NCBI GenBank assembly: GCA_922989275.2
Contig: OV277864.1
Coordinates: forward strand, 6,448,001 to 6,512,000
DNA length: 64,000 nucleotides
Source of the DNA: Gari tellinella
Lineage: Eukaryota > Mollusca > Bivalvia > Cardiida > Psammobiidae
Direction of reading: 5' to 3'
The position numbers and the translations under genes are program-made. Below, piece after piece: positions 1-11,221 of the stretch (the stretch's first letter is position 1; each line of letters begins with the position of its first letter). Below the pieces are notes generated by a model. It was given only the letters and a program-made list of their open reading frames with translations. It did no database searches and was not told the origin of the DNA.

Positions 1-96
1 GATCACTCATAAAAACACATAATTATTATTTCAATAAGATTAGTTTTGAATGTAGGTCAAATATAAAAGTCTCCTTAGTGAGTTTGTTTCTGTTAA

Positions 97-1036
97 GGGT
101 GTATCAATGTCATGAATTTAAGAAATTTTCAAAGTAAATGAAAACACTTTATGGTGGTTTTGTATTGAAGAGCTATTTAAGATGAATGAAAAAATAGAAA
201 AAGTGTACATTTTGGTGAACAACAGTTGGCTCCATGACCATGTAAAATTTACCCCACCCACTTTCTCTTATTTTGTCCTTTTCAAACAGCCCGCCTCAAT
301 AAAATCCATTTTAAATGAAAACAAATATGATATAATTTGGTTTTGTGTTATTTATTTCCTATCTATGGTAGTATTTCTTCATACAAGAACTATTTTAAGA
401 GAAAACAGGCACCAAATGTGAAATTTATAAAGCTCTAAATATCATCGACATGGTACTTTTTAGTAAATTTTGTAAAGGGAGATAACTGTTTTTACTTTAA
501 TAACACAAACGTTTCAACACTGACCTTTCAATTGCTTTTCATATTTTGAACTGCCATTGCATTGGCTTTCATTTGGTAGAATATAAGAAAAAGGTTAATA
601 CTAGAACTATTTCATTTTCAAACTTTTTTACTTTTTTTCATAAAATAAAAAATCTAATAAAACCATACCCTATAAAAAGCATATATCTGATATTCGAGGA
701 TCCTTATTGTTCAAACCTAGTGCCTGCTTTGTCTAAATTTGGTTTCCATATGTGAAAATACCACCATAGACAAGAAATAAATAATGAAAACCCAAACTTC
801 CATGTTTGTTTTGTTTTGAAATAGATTTTACTGAAGCTTGTACTCTGAATGGGTAAAATTTGAGAGAAAAAGTCCAAATTTGACATACCTTTTTCAAATC
901 GCTGTAGCTCAAAAAAAGGACACCACCATATATTTGTTTCCATTTTTTCATTCATCATAAATAGCTCTTACAAAAAATCAATGATAGAAAAAAAGTTTGA
1001 TACTTTGAAAAAATCGCTTATGGGTTGGATACACCC
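97..1036. mobile_element. T1, about 940-bp TTAA-flanked non-autonomous element
   Basis: Both ends read GGGTGTATC in inverted orientation, and each is bordered by TTAA (93-96 and 1037-1040). The inverted similarity continues inward: the stretch around 168-203 is the near reverse complement of 941-975, and weaker matches run further in. No transposase frame is visible. A TTAA duplication is typical of piggyBac-type transposition; assignment to that superfamily is an inference. Confidence 0.6.
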
Positions 1037-1040
1037 TTAA

Positions 1041-1398
1041 TTGCATTTTATTTCTATAGCTGTTACCTGTCGTACATGTTACTTTTCTTTTAAATGGAAA
1101 TTTAACCTATTTATCGATTGTTTAAAACTATAAATGGACAACGCCATTTTCAATTTAAATTAAATACATAGATGAAGTTTACAAATGTAATTAAGGCTCC
1201 TTTATGAGTTGTGGGAACATACACTGCACGAATGGCATAAGCGGCATCTGATCTAGATCCAAACTGTTTCAAATGTTAACAAAGTCGCATTGAGCATGAT
1301 ACATGTAAGGGAATAAACATGAGCTGAACTAGTTAAAAAGCTTACTATTCAAACAAAGTAGAGCGATATTATATGTCATTTTATACATCACTCATTTT
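1041..1398. other. no recognised feature
   Basis: AT-rich sequence without a credible coding frame, repeat end or RNA gene. Confidence 0.5.
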
Positions 1399-1838
1399 AA
1401 CCCTTTCAACGCACTCGGCAATTTCATAATGGCTTAGACACCGGTAACTCAGAAACTATTTGGTACAGTGGAGAATCTGTTATTCTTTCCCAATAAACGC
1501 GTTTACGCTAAAACTATTATTTGCAGTGCAAACAGTTTGGAGCCAGATCAGACGCCGGGTAACCCGGCGTCTGATCAGGCTACAAACTGTTGGCCACCAA
1601 GATAAACAAGAATTATCAGAATTGTCCAAAAGTTGTTCTTTTCTACGTTTTAGTGGTTTGCGTTTGCGTACGTTTGCGTTTAAACGGGAAAGAACAACAG
1701 ATTCTCCACTGTATATAAATCAGATCAATGTGTTGCAGCCACAACATTAAAATCGTATTTGAAATGCAACCAGAACAACGAAACGTTGCAGACGGCAATG
1801 TGTAAGCAGACGAAATTTTGACAGTGAAAGGATTTGAT
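1399..1838. mobile_element. decayed M2 element interrupted by an M1 copy
   Basis: The left part starts TTAACCCTTTC. The right part carries the M2-typical words TTGCAGACGGCAATG and AAGCAGACGA, and ends near AGTGAAAGGATT. The M1 copy at 1464-1713 sits inside it. The boundaries of the M2 remnant are approximate. Confidence 0.4.
1464..1713 (+). mobile_element. M1 element (250 bp)
   Basis: It starts TACAGTGGAGAATCTG and ends with the inverted CAGATTCTCCACTGTA, with TA at both outer edges. The centre is a long hairpin, AACAGTTTGGAGCCAGATCA against its reverse complement, with loop GGGTAACCC. There is no coding capacity. TA insertion and CAGT-type termini suggest Tc1/mariner-type mobilisation (inference). 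Confidence 0.85.
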
Positions 1839-2447
1839 ATGTTAATGGCCCGTGCGTGATTTATAGGGCTTCCCCATTTCGAAGACAGTTATGTCGATCA
1901 TAACAATTTGTACATTTATATAGAGTAAAAGAGATTATTAACTTCCATCTGAGCGAGTCATCTACCTCTATTGGCTGACGTATGATAAATGGAATAATCT
2001 CAAACAATTAGGATTATTTGCTTAAACGTGTCTTGATTTCCATGCGTTTAAGTTCCATGACTCCAAATAATAGGATTTTTAAAAACACTATAGTTTGCTC
2101 TATTTCGTGGTCAGCATGTCACAATCAATCGCTCAAATGATAATCAAACATGACATTAATCTAACTTGAATGCGCTTTACATAATATTTTTTTTATAAAA
2201 ATAAACACTGCTCTTAGAAGAAATTGAATGTTCATCCATTCGCCATCTAGTTAGCATTGTCCTAATTATTCAATTTGGGAATAGTTTGGATACTAATTTT
2301 CCCGAAGTCAAAATACTTGAAATTTGAATTTGACTGGAAGAGAGATACCGTGCCAGGGAACAGAATCATAAATAAAAGTTGGATTAAAATCTCGGCTCGA
2401 TGCTAGAAGAATTCACGAACCTGGGCTACAACGCTGACTACACCACA
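1839..2447. other. no recognised feature
   Basis: AT-rich sequence with no credible open frame or repeat structure seen. Confidence 0.45.
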
Positions 2448-2703
2448 TACAGTGGAGAAAACGTTATTCTTTCCCAATAAACGCGTTTACGCTAAAATTA
2501 TTATTTCCAGTACAAACAGTTTGGAGCCAGATCAGACGCCGGGTTACCCGGCGTCTGATCTGGCTCCAAATTGTTTGCCACTCAGCTTAAAATAAATATT
2601 CAGAATCGTCAAAAAGTTGTTATTTTCTTTATTTTAGTGTATTGCGTTTGCGTTTGGTTTGCGTTGAAACGGGAAATAATAACGTTTTCTCCGCTATCTG
2701 TCT
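2448..2703 (+). mobile_element. M1 element with an eroded right end
   Basis: The left end TACAGTGGAGAAAACG is intact. The right end reads ACGTTTTCTCCGCTA and lacks the expected CTGTA. The central hairpin (about 2515-2580) is complete and has the CCGGGTTACCCGG loop. Confidence 0.75.
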
Positions 2704-3047
2704 ACAAGACTAACAGAGTGTCAATCACGTACTTCAAATATCCGATGGTAACGTTTTCAAATCAAACATCATGATCAAACTTAGTCTTACAATGTCACCA
2801 AGAAATGCAATTTAGCATTTGACAATTTCAGACCTTCGGGCCAGACAGGTTTTGAATATTCATCCATTCACTGCCACATGTGACGTCACGATCTTAAAAT
2901 ATTGTCGTCAAGTTTTATTTCTCAAATTGAGATGTTAGTTATTTTGACTTAAAACATACATGTAATTGGGTGTCAAACAATTTCGGTTCTGACGCGGCGT
3001 CTGATTAGGCTCCAAACTGTTCGTAAATAACCATTGTATTCGTGGTA
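2704..3047. other. decayed hairpin remnant only
   Basis: A worn core with the words GTGTCAAACAATTT and GACGCGGCGTCTGATTAG lies at about 2968-3032. Nothing else is recognised. Confidence 0.35.
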
Positions 3048-3297
3048 TACAGTGGAGAATGTGTTATTCTTTCCCAATAAACGCGTTTACGCTAAAACTA
3101 TTATTTGCAGTGCAAACAGTTTGGAGCCAGATCAGACGCCGGGTAACCCGGCGTCTGATCAGGCTCCAAACTGTTTGCCACCAAGATAAACAAGAACTAT
3201 CAGAATTGTCCAAAAGTTGTTCTTTTCTACGTTTTAGCGCTTTGCGTTTGCGTACGTTTGCGTTTAAACGGGAAAGAATAACAGATTCTCCACTGTA
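3048..3297 (+). mobile_element. M1 element (250 bp)
   Basis: A canonical copy with TACAGTGGAGA ends and TA at each edge. Its central hairpin spans about 3113-3176. It lies 100 bp from an inverted copy at 3398-3644. Confidence 0.9.
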
Positions 3298-3397
3298 AGA
3301 CAGTGAAGGGGTAAACTCTTTGTATGCTAGGGGCGAAACGGTGATAACCTTTGCAAATAGTTTAGACCCTGCTGAGACGCCGCTTTACTGTTAGATA

Positions 3398-3644
3398 TAC
3401 AGTGGAGAATCTGTTATTCTTTCCCGTTTAAACGCAAACGTACGCAAACGCAAAGCGCTAAAACGTAGAAAAGTACAACTTTTGGACAATTCTAATATTT
3501 CATGTTTATCTTGGTGGCAAACAGTTTGGAGCCTGATCAGACGCCGGGTTACCCGGCGTCTGATCTGTCTCCAAACTGTTTGCACTGCAAATAGTTTTAG
3601 CGTAAACGCGTTTATTGGGAAAGAATAACAGATTCTCCACTGTA
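3398..3644 (-). mobile_element. M1 element, inverted copy
   Basis: The same family in reverse: the TTTAAACGCAAACGTACG subterminus is on the left and the AACGCGTTTATTGGG subterminus on the right. Length is 247 bp. Together with 3048-3297 it forms a large inverted repeat. Confidence 0.9.
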
Positions 3645-3780
3645 GATATAGATGCCATTGTTGTCAACAAAATCCAGAAAAATCTACGTTAAGAACAGTT
3701 GCAGGCGTCATTGCTGCAGACGATTTTTCTCCAGCATTCAAAGTGTTTATCTTCTTCTGTGTATGCTATTGGCGAATGAC

Positions 3781-4856
3781 TGATAACTGTTACAATCAGT
3801 TTGGATCCGGATGAGTACGCGGCGTCGCATCAGAGTCTACACTGGTGATTTTTTCTGAAGGAACATGCAGTTAACAATCTTAGAATTACTCGCATTCTGG
3901 TCTGACTGTTACAATCAGTTTGGATCCGGATGAGTACGCGGCGTCGCATCAGAGTCTACACTGGTGATTTTTTCTGAAGGAACATGCAGTTAACAATCTT
4001 AGAATTACTCGCATTCTGGTCTGACTGTTACAATCAGTTTGGATCCGGATGAGTACGCGGCGTCGCATCAGAGTCTACACTGGTGATTTTTTCTGAAGGA
4101 ACATACAGTTATCAATCTTAGAATTACTCGCATTCTGGTCTGACTGTTACAATCAGTTTGGATCCGGATGAGTACGCGGCGTCGCATCAGAGTCTACACT
4201 GGTGATTTTTTCTGAAGGAACATACAGTTATCAATCTTAGAATTACTCGCATTCTGGTCTGACTGTTACAATCAGTTTGGATCCGGATGAGTACGCGGCG
4301 TCGCATCAGAGTCTACACTGGTGATTTTTTCTGAAGGAACATGCAGTTATCAATCTTAGAATTACTCGCATTCTGGTCTGACTGTTACAATCAGTTTGGA
4401 TCCGGATGAGTACGCGGCGTCGCATCAGAGTCTACACTGGTGATTTTTTCTGAAGGAACATGCAGTTAACAATCTTAGAATTACTCGCATTCTGGTCTGA
4501 CTGTTACAATCAGTTTGGATCCGGATGAGTACGCGGCGTCGCATCAGAGTCTACACTGGTGATTTTTTCTGAAGGAACATGCAGTTATCAATCTTAGAAT
4601 TACTCGCATTCTGGTCTGACTGTTACAATCAGTTTGGATCCGGATGAGTACGCGGCGTCGCATCAGAGTCTACACTGGTGATTTTTTCTGAAGGAACATG
4701 CAGTTATCAATCTTAGAATTACTCGCATTCTGGTCTGACTGTTACAATCAGTTTGGATCCGGATGAGTACGCGGCGTCGCATCAGAGTCTACACTGGTGA
4801 TTTTTTCTGAATGAACATACAGTTATCAATCTTAGAATTACTCGTAGTCTGGTCTG
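3781..4856. repeat. 119-bp satellite array, nine copies
   Basis: The phrase GTTACAATCAGTTTGGATCC recurs at 3789, 3908, 4027, 4146, 4265, 4384, 4503, 4622 and 4741. Every step is exactly 119 bp, and copies differ at only a few positions. Each monomer contains a worn version of the element hairpin core (CAGTTTGGATCC ... GCGGCGTCGCATCAGAG ... CTACACTG). The unit is not a multiple of three and carries no reading frame. Confidence 0.95.
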
Positions 4857-5020
4857 ACTCCAAATTGTTTGCAATATACACATGTTTATCTAGCATAAAA
4901 TCGTTCATTCGGAAATACTGTTAACGTCTTAACCAATGCACAGCGACTTCTAATGGTAACAAGCAAATGCTGAGCATGAAATAATTGAATGAAGACTCTG
5001 GGTTTTATATAACCTAACTC

Positions 5021-5222
5021 CAGGGCTGCCATAAGTTGATCGTGAAAAATCCTAAGCTCTCACAGTTTTCTACTTTTCAAGCGCGATTACTTAAACAGCT
5101 TGAAAGTAAAGCAGAATGCGCCTTAAGGCGCATTCTCCTTTACTTTCAACCTGCTTTAACCTACCAACTGCTAGGATAAATATCCGAAGATTTCGAAAAT
5201 ATCCGGAGAAATGGCAGCCCTG
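5021..5222. mobile_element. M7 element with inner hairpin
   Basis: The ends CAGGGCTGCCATAAG and GAAATGGCAGCCCTG are inverted. The centre (5090-5165) is a hairpin, GAAAGTAAAGCAGAATGCGC against GCGCATTCTCCTTTACTTTC. A related copy lies at 42893-43229. TAACTC borders both sides and may be a short target duplication. hAT-like ancestry is possible but unproven. Confidence 0.6.
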
Positions 5223-5566
5223 TAACTCTGTACATGTATCAATCCTCTCTTTCCGGAGCAACGTCTGACTGAATTTGCTGCAATATTAAAAAATGTCTGA
5301 CCTTCATGTCACACCCTGTCAACTGTTAAATGTTATTAATTCTTTTACCATCGTGGGCGTCCAAACATAACCTTGTAAATAGTTTAGATCCAGATCAAAC
5401 ATTTAGTAATTTTGCTTTTGATCATGATCCAAATTGTATGACACTCGTATTGAAATATCTTCATTCAAACTACATGTACATGTATATCTTAATTTGACAC
5501 GTTGATGAAGAAAACACTACCATAACAAACAAATGCAATAATGATTGACGTTGAAGGGTATGTGTG
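5223..5566. other. no gene; worn hairpin only
   Basis: A decayed hairpin core lies near 5370-5450 (TTTAGATCCAGATCAAAC ... GATCATGATCCAAATTG). Nothing else is recognised. Confidence 0.35.
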
Positions 5567-5816
5567 TACAGTGGAGTAAACGTTATTCTTTCCCGTTAAA
5601 ATGCAAACGAAACACAAACGCAAATCACTAAATTGTAAATAAGCACAACTTTTTGACAATTCTGACTACTAGTTTTAATCTGAGTGGCAAATAGTTTAGA
5701 GCCTGATCAGACGCCGGGTACCCGGCGTCTGATCTGGTTCCAAACTGTTTGCAATGGAAATAATAGTTTTAACGTAAACGCGTTTGTTTGGAAAGAATAA
5801 CGTTTTCTCCACTGTA
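5567..5816 (-). mobile_element. M1 element (250 bp), inverted orientation
   Basis: Ends TACAGTGGAG and CTCCACTGTA. The central hairpin has loop CCGGGTACCCGG. The arms are more diverged than in the 3-kb copies. Confidence 0.85.
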
Positions 5817-6010
5817 TGGAAGAAAGATCGTTTGGTATGATGTTTTGCTTAGAGGCGGGTCAAAGTGATATAATGAACGAAGTGTTTTGGTATTTTATAC
5901 CCTGCGGTATTATTTCCCTTTTAATCGAAACTAAATGAAATCCCAAAACATGTACATGTATAAGATGGCAACGTTTATCCATACAGGGTTTGATGAAGGA
6001 AAGTACGTAA

Positions 6011-6225
6011 AGGGTAGAAGACGTTATTCTTTCCCAATAAACGCGTTCATACTAAAACAAATATTTCAATTGCAAATAGTTTAGAGCCAGGTAAGATGCC
6101 GGGTACATGAAACCCGGCGTCTTGTCAGGTTTCAAACTGATTTCCACTCTGATTAAAACACAGGGCATGATGTCCAAAGAGCTGTAATTTTCCCATTTCA
6201 TTGCCATGCTTTTCGGTTTAGTTAC
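6011..6225 (+). mobile_element. decayed M1 copy
   Basis: It begins GTAGAAGACGTTATTCTTTC and carries the AATAAACGCGTT subterminus and a worn hairpin core (AGATGCCGGGTACATGAAAC region). The right end fades out near CATGCTTTTCGG. Confidence 0.5.
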
Positions 6226-6261
6226 GTTTACATCGGCACGGCAAAAACGCGCTCATGTATG

Positions 6262-6512
6262 TACAGTGGAGAAAACGTTATTCTTTCCAAATAAACGCGT
6301 TCACGGTAAAACTATTATTTCCTTTGCAAACAGCTTGGAGCCAGATCAGACGCCGGGTTACCCGGCGTCTGATCTGGCTCCAAACTGTTTGTAACTCTGA
6401 CAAAAATAAATTAAGAAAAGTGTCAAAACCTTGTTACTTTCTACATTTTAGTGTTTTGCAATTGCGTTTCGTTTGCGTTTAAACGGGAAAGAATACAGTA
6501 TTCTCCACTATA
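6262..6512 (+). mobile_element. M1 element
   Basis: The left end is TACAGTGGAGAAAACG and the right end ATTCTCCACTATA, with one altered base. The central hairpin is complete (loop CCGGGTTACCCGG). Confidence 0.85.
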
Positions 6513-7219
6513 TTCAAAGCATCTAGGCAACACAGATTACATTTTCTGATATTGACAATAGTATAGTGTTCACACAAATCGCTTGAACTACAACGTGAAT
6601 TCAAAGGAAAACACGGACCAACTTGATTAGCCCTATAGTTCATTACCCAAATGCTATATATCAAAATTAAAGCATTGTCCATGAAAAGCCATTTTCGATA
6701 TGGCCATGCTTTATTGAATACAGAAATAAATTGCTATGAGCTCTACTATAACCCTTTTTATTCTCAATGACGTCATGAAGCGCATTTGCAAACAGTTTTG
6801 TAAAGCGGCGTCTGATCAGGATCAAAACTGTTTGCCACTTGTTTTGAAACAACGTCAGTTATACTACATTAAATTTAACTTTGAAGCAATATTGCAGACA
6901 ACAATATTGAAGCAGACTACAATAAAATGGTGAAGGGGTAAAATTCTTACGATTAGTTTGGCAGCGAAAGAGTTAACACAGAATATTGGCTCCTGAAAAA
7001 ACCCCAGCAACTTAATACTTATCAAAAACGATATTGCAATATACATGTACGCACGATAATGCTTCATTAGCCTAGCCCTACATGTAAGAACAATGTTCTC
7101 TTTTAAACAGTGCGCATGCATTTCTAAATAGATAAAACATGTACATGTATTACCAATTCCAGTAAATGGATAGGTTTCGTAGACAAAGGGCCTGTTGTTA
7201 CAGACAAAAAAACTCCTCT
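6513..7219. other. no gene; short M2-like remnant
   Basis: A worn M2-like core with CAAACAGTTTTGTAAAGCGG and AATATTGAAGCAGACTAC lies at about 6775-6975, ending GCGAAAGAGTTAA. The rest is unrecognised. Confidence 0.35.
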
Positions 7220-7471
7220 AGTCAAAGTGAAGAAAACTATATGCCTTCCCAATAAATGCGTAAAATATTATTTCCATTGCAAACAGGTTGGAGTCAGATT
7301 CGCCACCGAGTAACCCGACGTCTGATCAAGCTCCAAACGTTTTGTCATTCAGATTAAAATGAGTAATCAAAATGGTCAAAAGGCAGACATTTTTATGAAA
7401 TTTTACTATAATGCATTTTCGTTTCGTTTGAGATTTAAAAGATGGAAAAGAATAACGTCATCTCGACTGTA
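7220..7471 (+). mobile_element. decayed M1 copy
   Basis: It matches M1 throughout with many substitutions (TTCCCAATAAATGCG left, AAAAGAATAACGTCATCTCG right, end CTGTA). It lies six bases before an intact copy. An open frame spanning both copies is a by-product of the repeats. Confidence 0.6.
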
Positions 7472-7476
7472 TGTTC

Positions 7477-7726
7477 TACAGTGGAGAAAATGTTATTCTT
7501 TCCCAATAAACGCGTTTACGCTAAAACTATTATTTCAATTGCAAACAGTTTGGGGCCAGATCAGACGCCGGGTAACCCGGCGTATGATCAGGCTCCAAAC
7601 TGTTGCCACTCAGATTAAAACTAGCAGTCAGAATTGTCAAAAAGTTGTGCTTATTTACAATTTAATGCTTTGCGTTTGCGTTTCGTTTGCGTTTAAATGG
7701 GAAAGAATAACGTTTTCTCCACTGTA
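7477..7726 (+). mobile_element. M1 element (250 bp)
   Basis: A canonical TACAGTGGAGAAAATG left end and CGTTTTCTCCACTGTA right end, with the central hairpin intact apart from scattered changes. Confidence 0.9.
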
Positions 7727-8990
7727 TGTTAGCATGCATAACGTCTTACCAATCCTGCAGCTAAATTTTCTTAAGCAAATTTTCTCGAGTAAATACCCTC
7801 TATTACACACACTTAATAAAGTAAATCATTTTCTGTTTAAGGCAGATATATGCTTAAAGCAAAGTGAAACTGATAAAGAAGGATTCTTTAAGAGCATGCT
7901 GTTTTACGTCAATCTTGCTTGACTCTGTCACATGTACTAGTATTTCATTCAATCAATTAACCTTCTTTTAAATTGTTGAAATACATGGGTTTTACTGTAT
8001 AAAAACGATTCACTATGAATATCTATTATTTGAACTTGTATAATGGCTGATAAAGTAGAGACCATTTCATCCAGGGAGGAGTGCAAACATGTCCTATCAG
8101 AAAACAATGCAAATCTTGATCAAGAATTGTCACTCTTGGGCTATATTGTTTCTAAGAGCGTGGATATACGCTCAAAGCATGAAAATGGATCAAACTTGCC
8201 AAGTCATCGGTTAAGCATGTGTTGTGATCACGTGGCGCATATGTAGTGTGATCCCTCAAATCTTTTATAGTATTCTTTAACGGGGCTGACAACTTATTTC
8301 AGGGGACATACAAAACTGAATATTTCAAAAGAGCTGTCTAAAATGTACTTTGGTCCAGCAGTAATTTGGCATTTTTGTTTATAGAGTCATAGCATAAATA
8401 TGACTATATTAGTATTAGAGTGGAGTAGCCGTTATTCGTTCCTGTTTACACAAAACTAGATGCAAATGACAACTAAAAATTATAGTTTAACGATCTGTAT
8501 TGTTCTGAGCAGGAAAACATTTGGAGACTAATCAAAAACCGATTTATCCGGCGTCCGACCTGTTTGCAATGAAAATAATTCGTTTAACCTGTTTCAACAT
8601 TAACGTGTTAATTCGGCAAGAATGATCTCTCCTGTATATGGTATTCAATTTCAAATATGAAAGAGCTTTTCTGTCTGTGTTTATGATTCTCTTCAAATAC
8701 AAATATCTTAAGTTATTGCCCTACAACGCTAACACGGCAAATAATTATCATTTATTAAAGTTATCCTTATATCTTGTTAAACTAACGGCGCCTGTGTGAA
8801 ACTAAATCTTAAAATGCAGACATTATAGATAAGTTATAATCGAACATTCGTCACTTTAGATAAACTGATTGCCAAAGAAACTTCAACTCACCATTCAATC
8901 ACTATACTTATTACAATTTTGTTTTTATAAAATTCGTGATGCAGGAAGAACATTTTGTGTCTGAACGTTATTTTTTGAAAATACAGTCGA
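7727..8990. other. no supported gene; worn M1 remnant
   Basis: A strongly decayed M1-like stretch lies at about 8415-8638 (AGAGTGGAGTAGCCGTTATT ... ATCTCTCCTGTATA). A 67-codon frame at 8043-8246 has no recognised domain and no splice or homology support. Confidence 0.35.
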
Positions 8991-9225
8991 AATTCTAAAA
9001 CTCTATAGTTAAAGAACAACTAATATTAAAGAATACGTTGTTCTTTTCCGTTTCTGATTCAGTATTGTTGTCTGCAAGACACGTTTCAAAATTAGATTTA
9101 AGGTTGTATGACTTAATAAATATCGATAAGAGTGTCAAACAGTGTTGGTCGCTACGCGGCGTCTGATCAGGACCCAAACTGTTTGCAAACGCGCTTTTAG
9201 GCGTCATTGGCAGTGAAAGGGATAT
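8991..9225. mobile_element. decayed M2 element
   Basis: It contains the M2 words TTGTTGTCTGCAAGACACG, GAGTGTCAAACAGTGTTGG, ACGCGGCGTCTGATCAGG and CATTGGCAGTGAAAGGG. The hairpin's left arm is damaged. Limits are approximate. Confidence 0.45.
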
Positions 9226-10977
9226 AGGAAGTTGAATTTTTACAATTAACAGGCTACACTATCTTGTTCAAAGCCAATGACGGCATGACAGGCAGCGAAG
9301 GGGTTAAGCAACTGTCAGCCTTATAACCTAAAATAAAACTTATAGTAGGAATGAAGGGATTTTATTGTTGTCAGGTTTCACTTCTATCATTACCATGACG
9401 TCATGGATTTTAAACAATTGTCGTTTGCTTTTATTTCTAAATTTAAAATGTATGTATTTTGAATTTTTTTTAAATGAGTGTTAAGCTGTTTGTATCTTGA
9501 TCAGACGTCGCGTAACTAGTATACGCAAGATAAGGCAGTGAAGGATTAAACAGCTCAGAAAATGGAGAGTATGTCAAGGTTTGAGAACACTATGTAAAAT
9601 AAGACTGATTTGTTTCTTCCAGGAAGGTTCTGTATATACATTACGCGAGTTTACTTTTAGAATCTATAATCACATGTTCACTAATGACTGCCGTCTCGAC
9701 AAAGTGTCTCGACTTGTCAGAGTTTGAGCTGCATTCACTGATTATTATGTTGTAAACGACAACACCCAATTATATGAAGCCACAGAGTAGAAGAATCAAA
9801 GCAAGTTCTCAGAAACAAATATAAAAACACAAAAATAATGCTTTTACAACAAATTGCGATTGCAAAATTGGAACAAAAATTAATTAATAGTATTCAAATT
9901 CTGACAAATAGTTTTTAGCTCTTTCTTTATCTTTATGAATCGTTACCTATACTCCTCTAGATAGGAACGTCAATTTTGTGCACATTTATTTACTTTTTGG
10001 TTCTGTGGAGGGAGAAAATGTTTGATATAATTTCCCGTTTATTTTAAAAAAAAAATTCTTTACATTTTAATATGAATTGCCAACAGTTTGGAGCCTGATC
10101 ATGCAGACGCTGCGTTGCACAGCGTCTGCTCTGAATTGTAAGTGTTTGCTTGTAAAAACATGTAGTATTGTTGTCGAGCCTGGCACGGAAATTGTTAAAG
10201 TAAGATCTTCAAAAACGCTTTTTACAGTTTAAATCGTGCTAAGCGAGACTTGGATAACATTTGAAATGCTATATGTATACCTCTACCGGTATGTACTGTC
10301 TATCTTATTGTATTTAACAAATAAATAAATTAAAAAAAGAAATACAAATTATATAGATCCACGTGTAGACTATATCCCTCTACCTGTCTGTACTATCTAT
10401 TATAATAAATAGTTCAGACCGGTACATGTAAAGGCATGGAGTATACACATAAATCTTTATAAAAAATATTGTATTATTATTATTTTTATTTTTAATCCAA
10501 TATTGAGAATTTAATAGACAAACCAGACCGATACAGGCATACATATATTTATGTTTTTCAAGACCACAACTCTAGATGGTCTAGTCCAAAATTTCAGGAT
10601 TGTTCCTTTCCGTTTAAAGACAACTAAATGCAAACGACAATGTAATATAATGCCATTGCCTTTGAAATGCCGAGTGTCTATCGGCTTGGAGTCTGGGTCA
10701 AAATGAACATCCTGCTAAAATTGACAGATGAAAAGCTGAAGAACGATTTCGGACTCATCGCAAATGAATCTTATACTTACCGTCAAATAGTATCATTCTA
10801 GCATTCCTAAACCTCTCCACCATCTTTGATGCTGTATGCATGACCATATTATGCCAAACACATTCAAACTTAAATCCCTTGAAACAACTCTAACAGTGTA
10901 GAGTTGATCGACTACTCAATGAAGCATTGTGTATACATGTATACATGTCATTGCTCTGTGTGGTATAAGACAATGTA
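9226..10977. other. no gene; worn repeat remnants
   Basis: Faint M2-like traces lie at about 9290-9550 (AGACGTCGCGTAACTAG, GGCAGTGAAGGATTAAAC). A worn hairpin lies at 10080-10135 (CAACAGTTTGGAGCCTGATC ... CTGCGTTGCACAGCG). Otherwise AT-rich DNA with short dinucleotide runs. Confidence 0.35.
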
Positions 10978-11221
10978 TACAGTGGAGAATACGTTGTTCT
11001 TTCCCGTTTAAACGAAACGAAAGGCAAAACACTAAAAGGTAGAAAAGTGCAGCCTTTGGAAAATTCTCATAATTCATGTTTATCTTGGTGGCAAACAGTT
11101 AGGAGCCTGATCAGACGCCGGGTTATCCGGCGTCTGATCTGGCTCCAAACTGTTTGCAATATAAATAATAGTTTTAGCGTAAACGCGTTTATTGGGAAAG
11201 AATAACGTTTTCTCCACTGTA
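10978..11221 (-). mobile_element. M1 element, inverted orientation
   Basis: TACAGTGGAGAATACG at the left and CGTTTTCTCCACTGTA at the right. The central hairpin carries loop CCGGGTTATCCGG. Length is 244 bp. Confidence 0.88.

Noticed and set aside
3781..4856. CRISPR array
   Set aside because: The repeats are contiguous 119-bp units without unique spacers, in eukaryotic DNA.
7359..7922. 187-codon open frame
   Set aside because: It runs through two M1 copies and their flanks; the same peptide pieces appear at every M1 copy.
8043..8246. 67-codon frame with a reasonable start context
   Set aside because: No recognised domain, no splice sites tied to a larger gene, and length within chance expectation.
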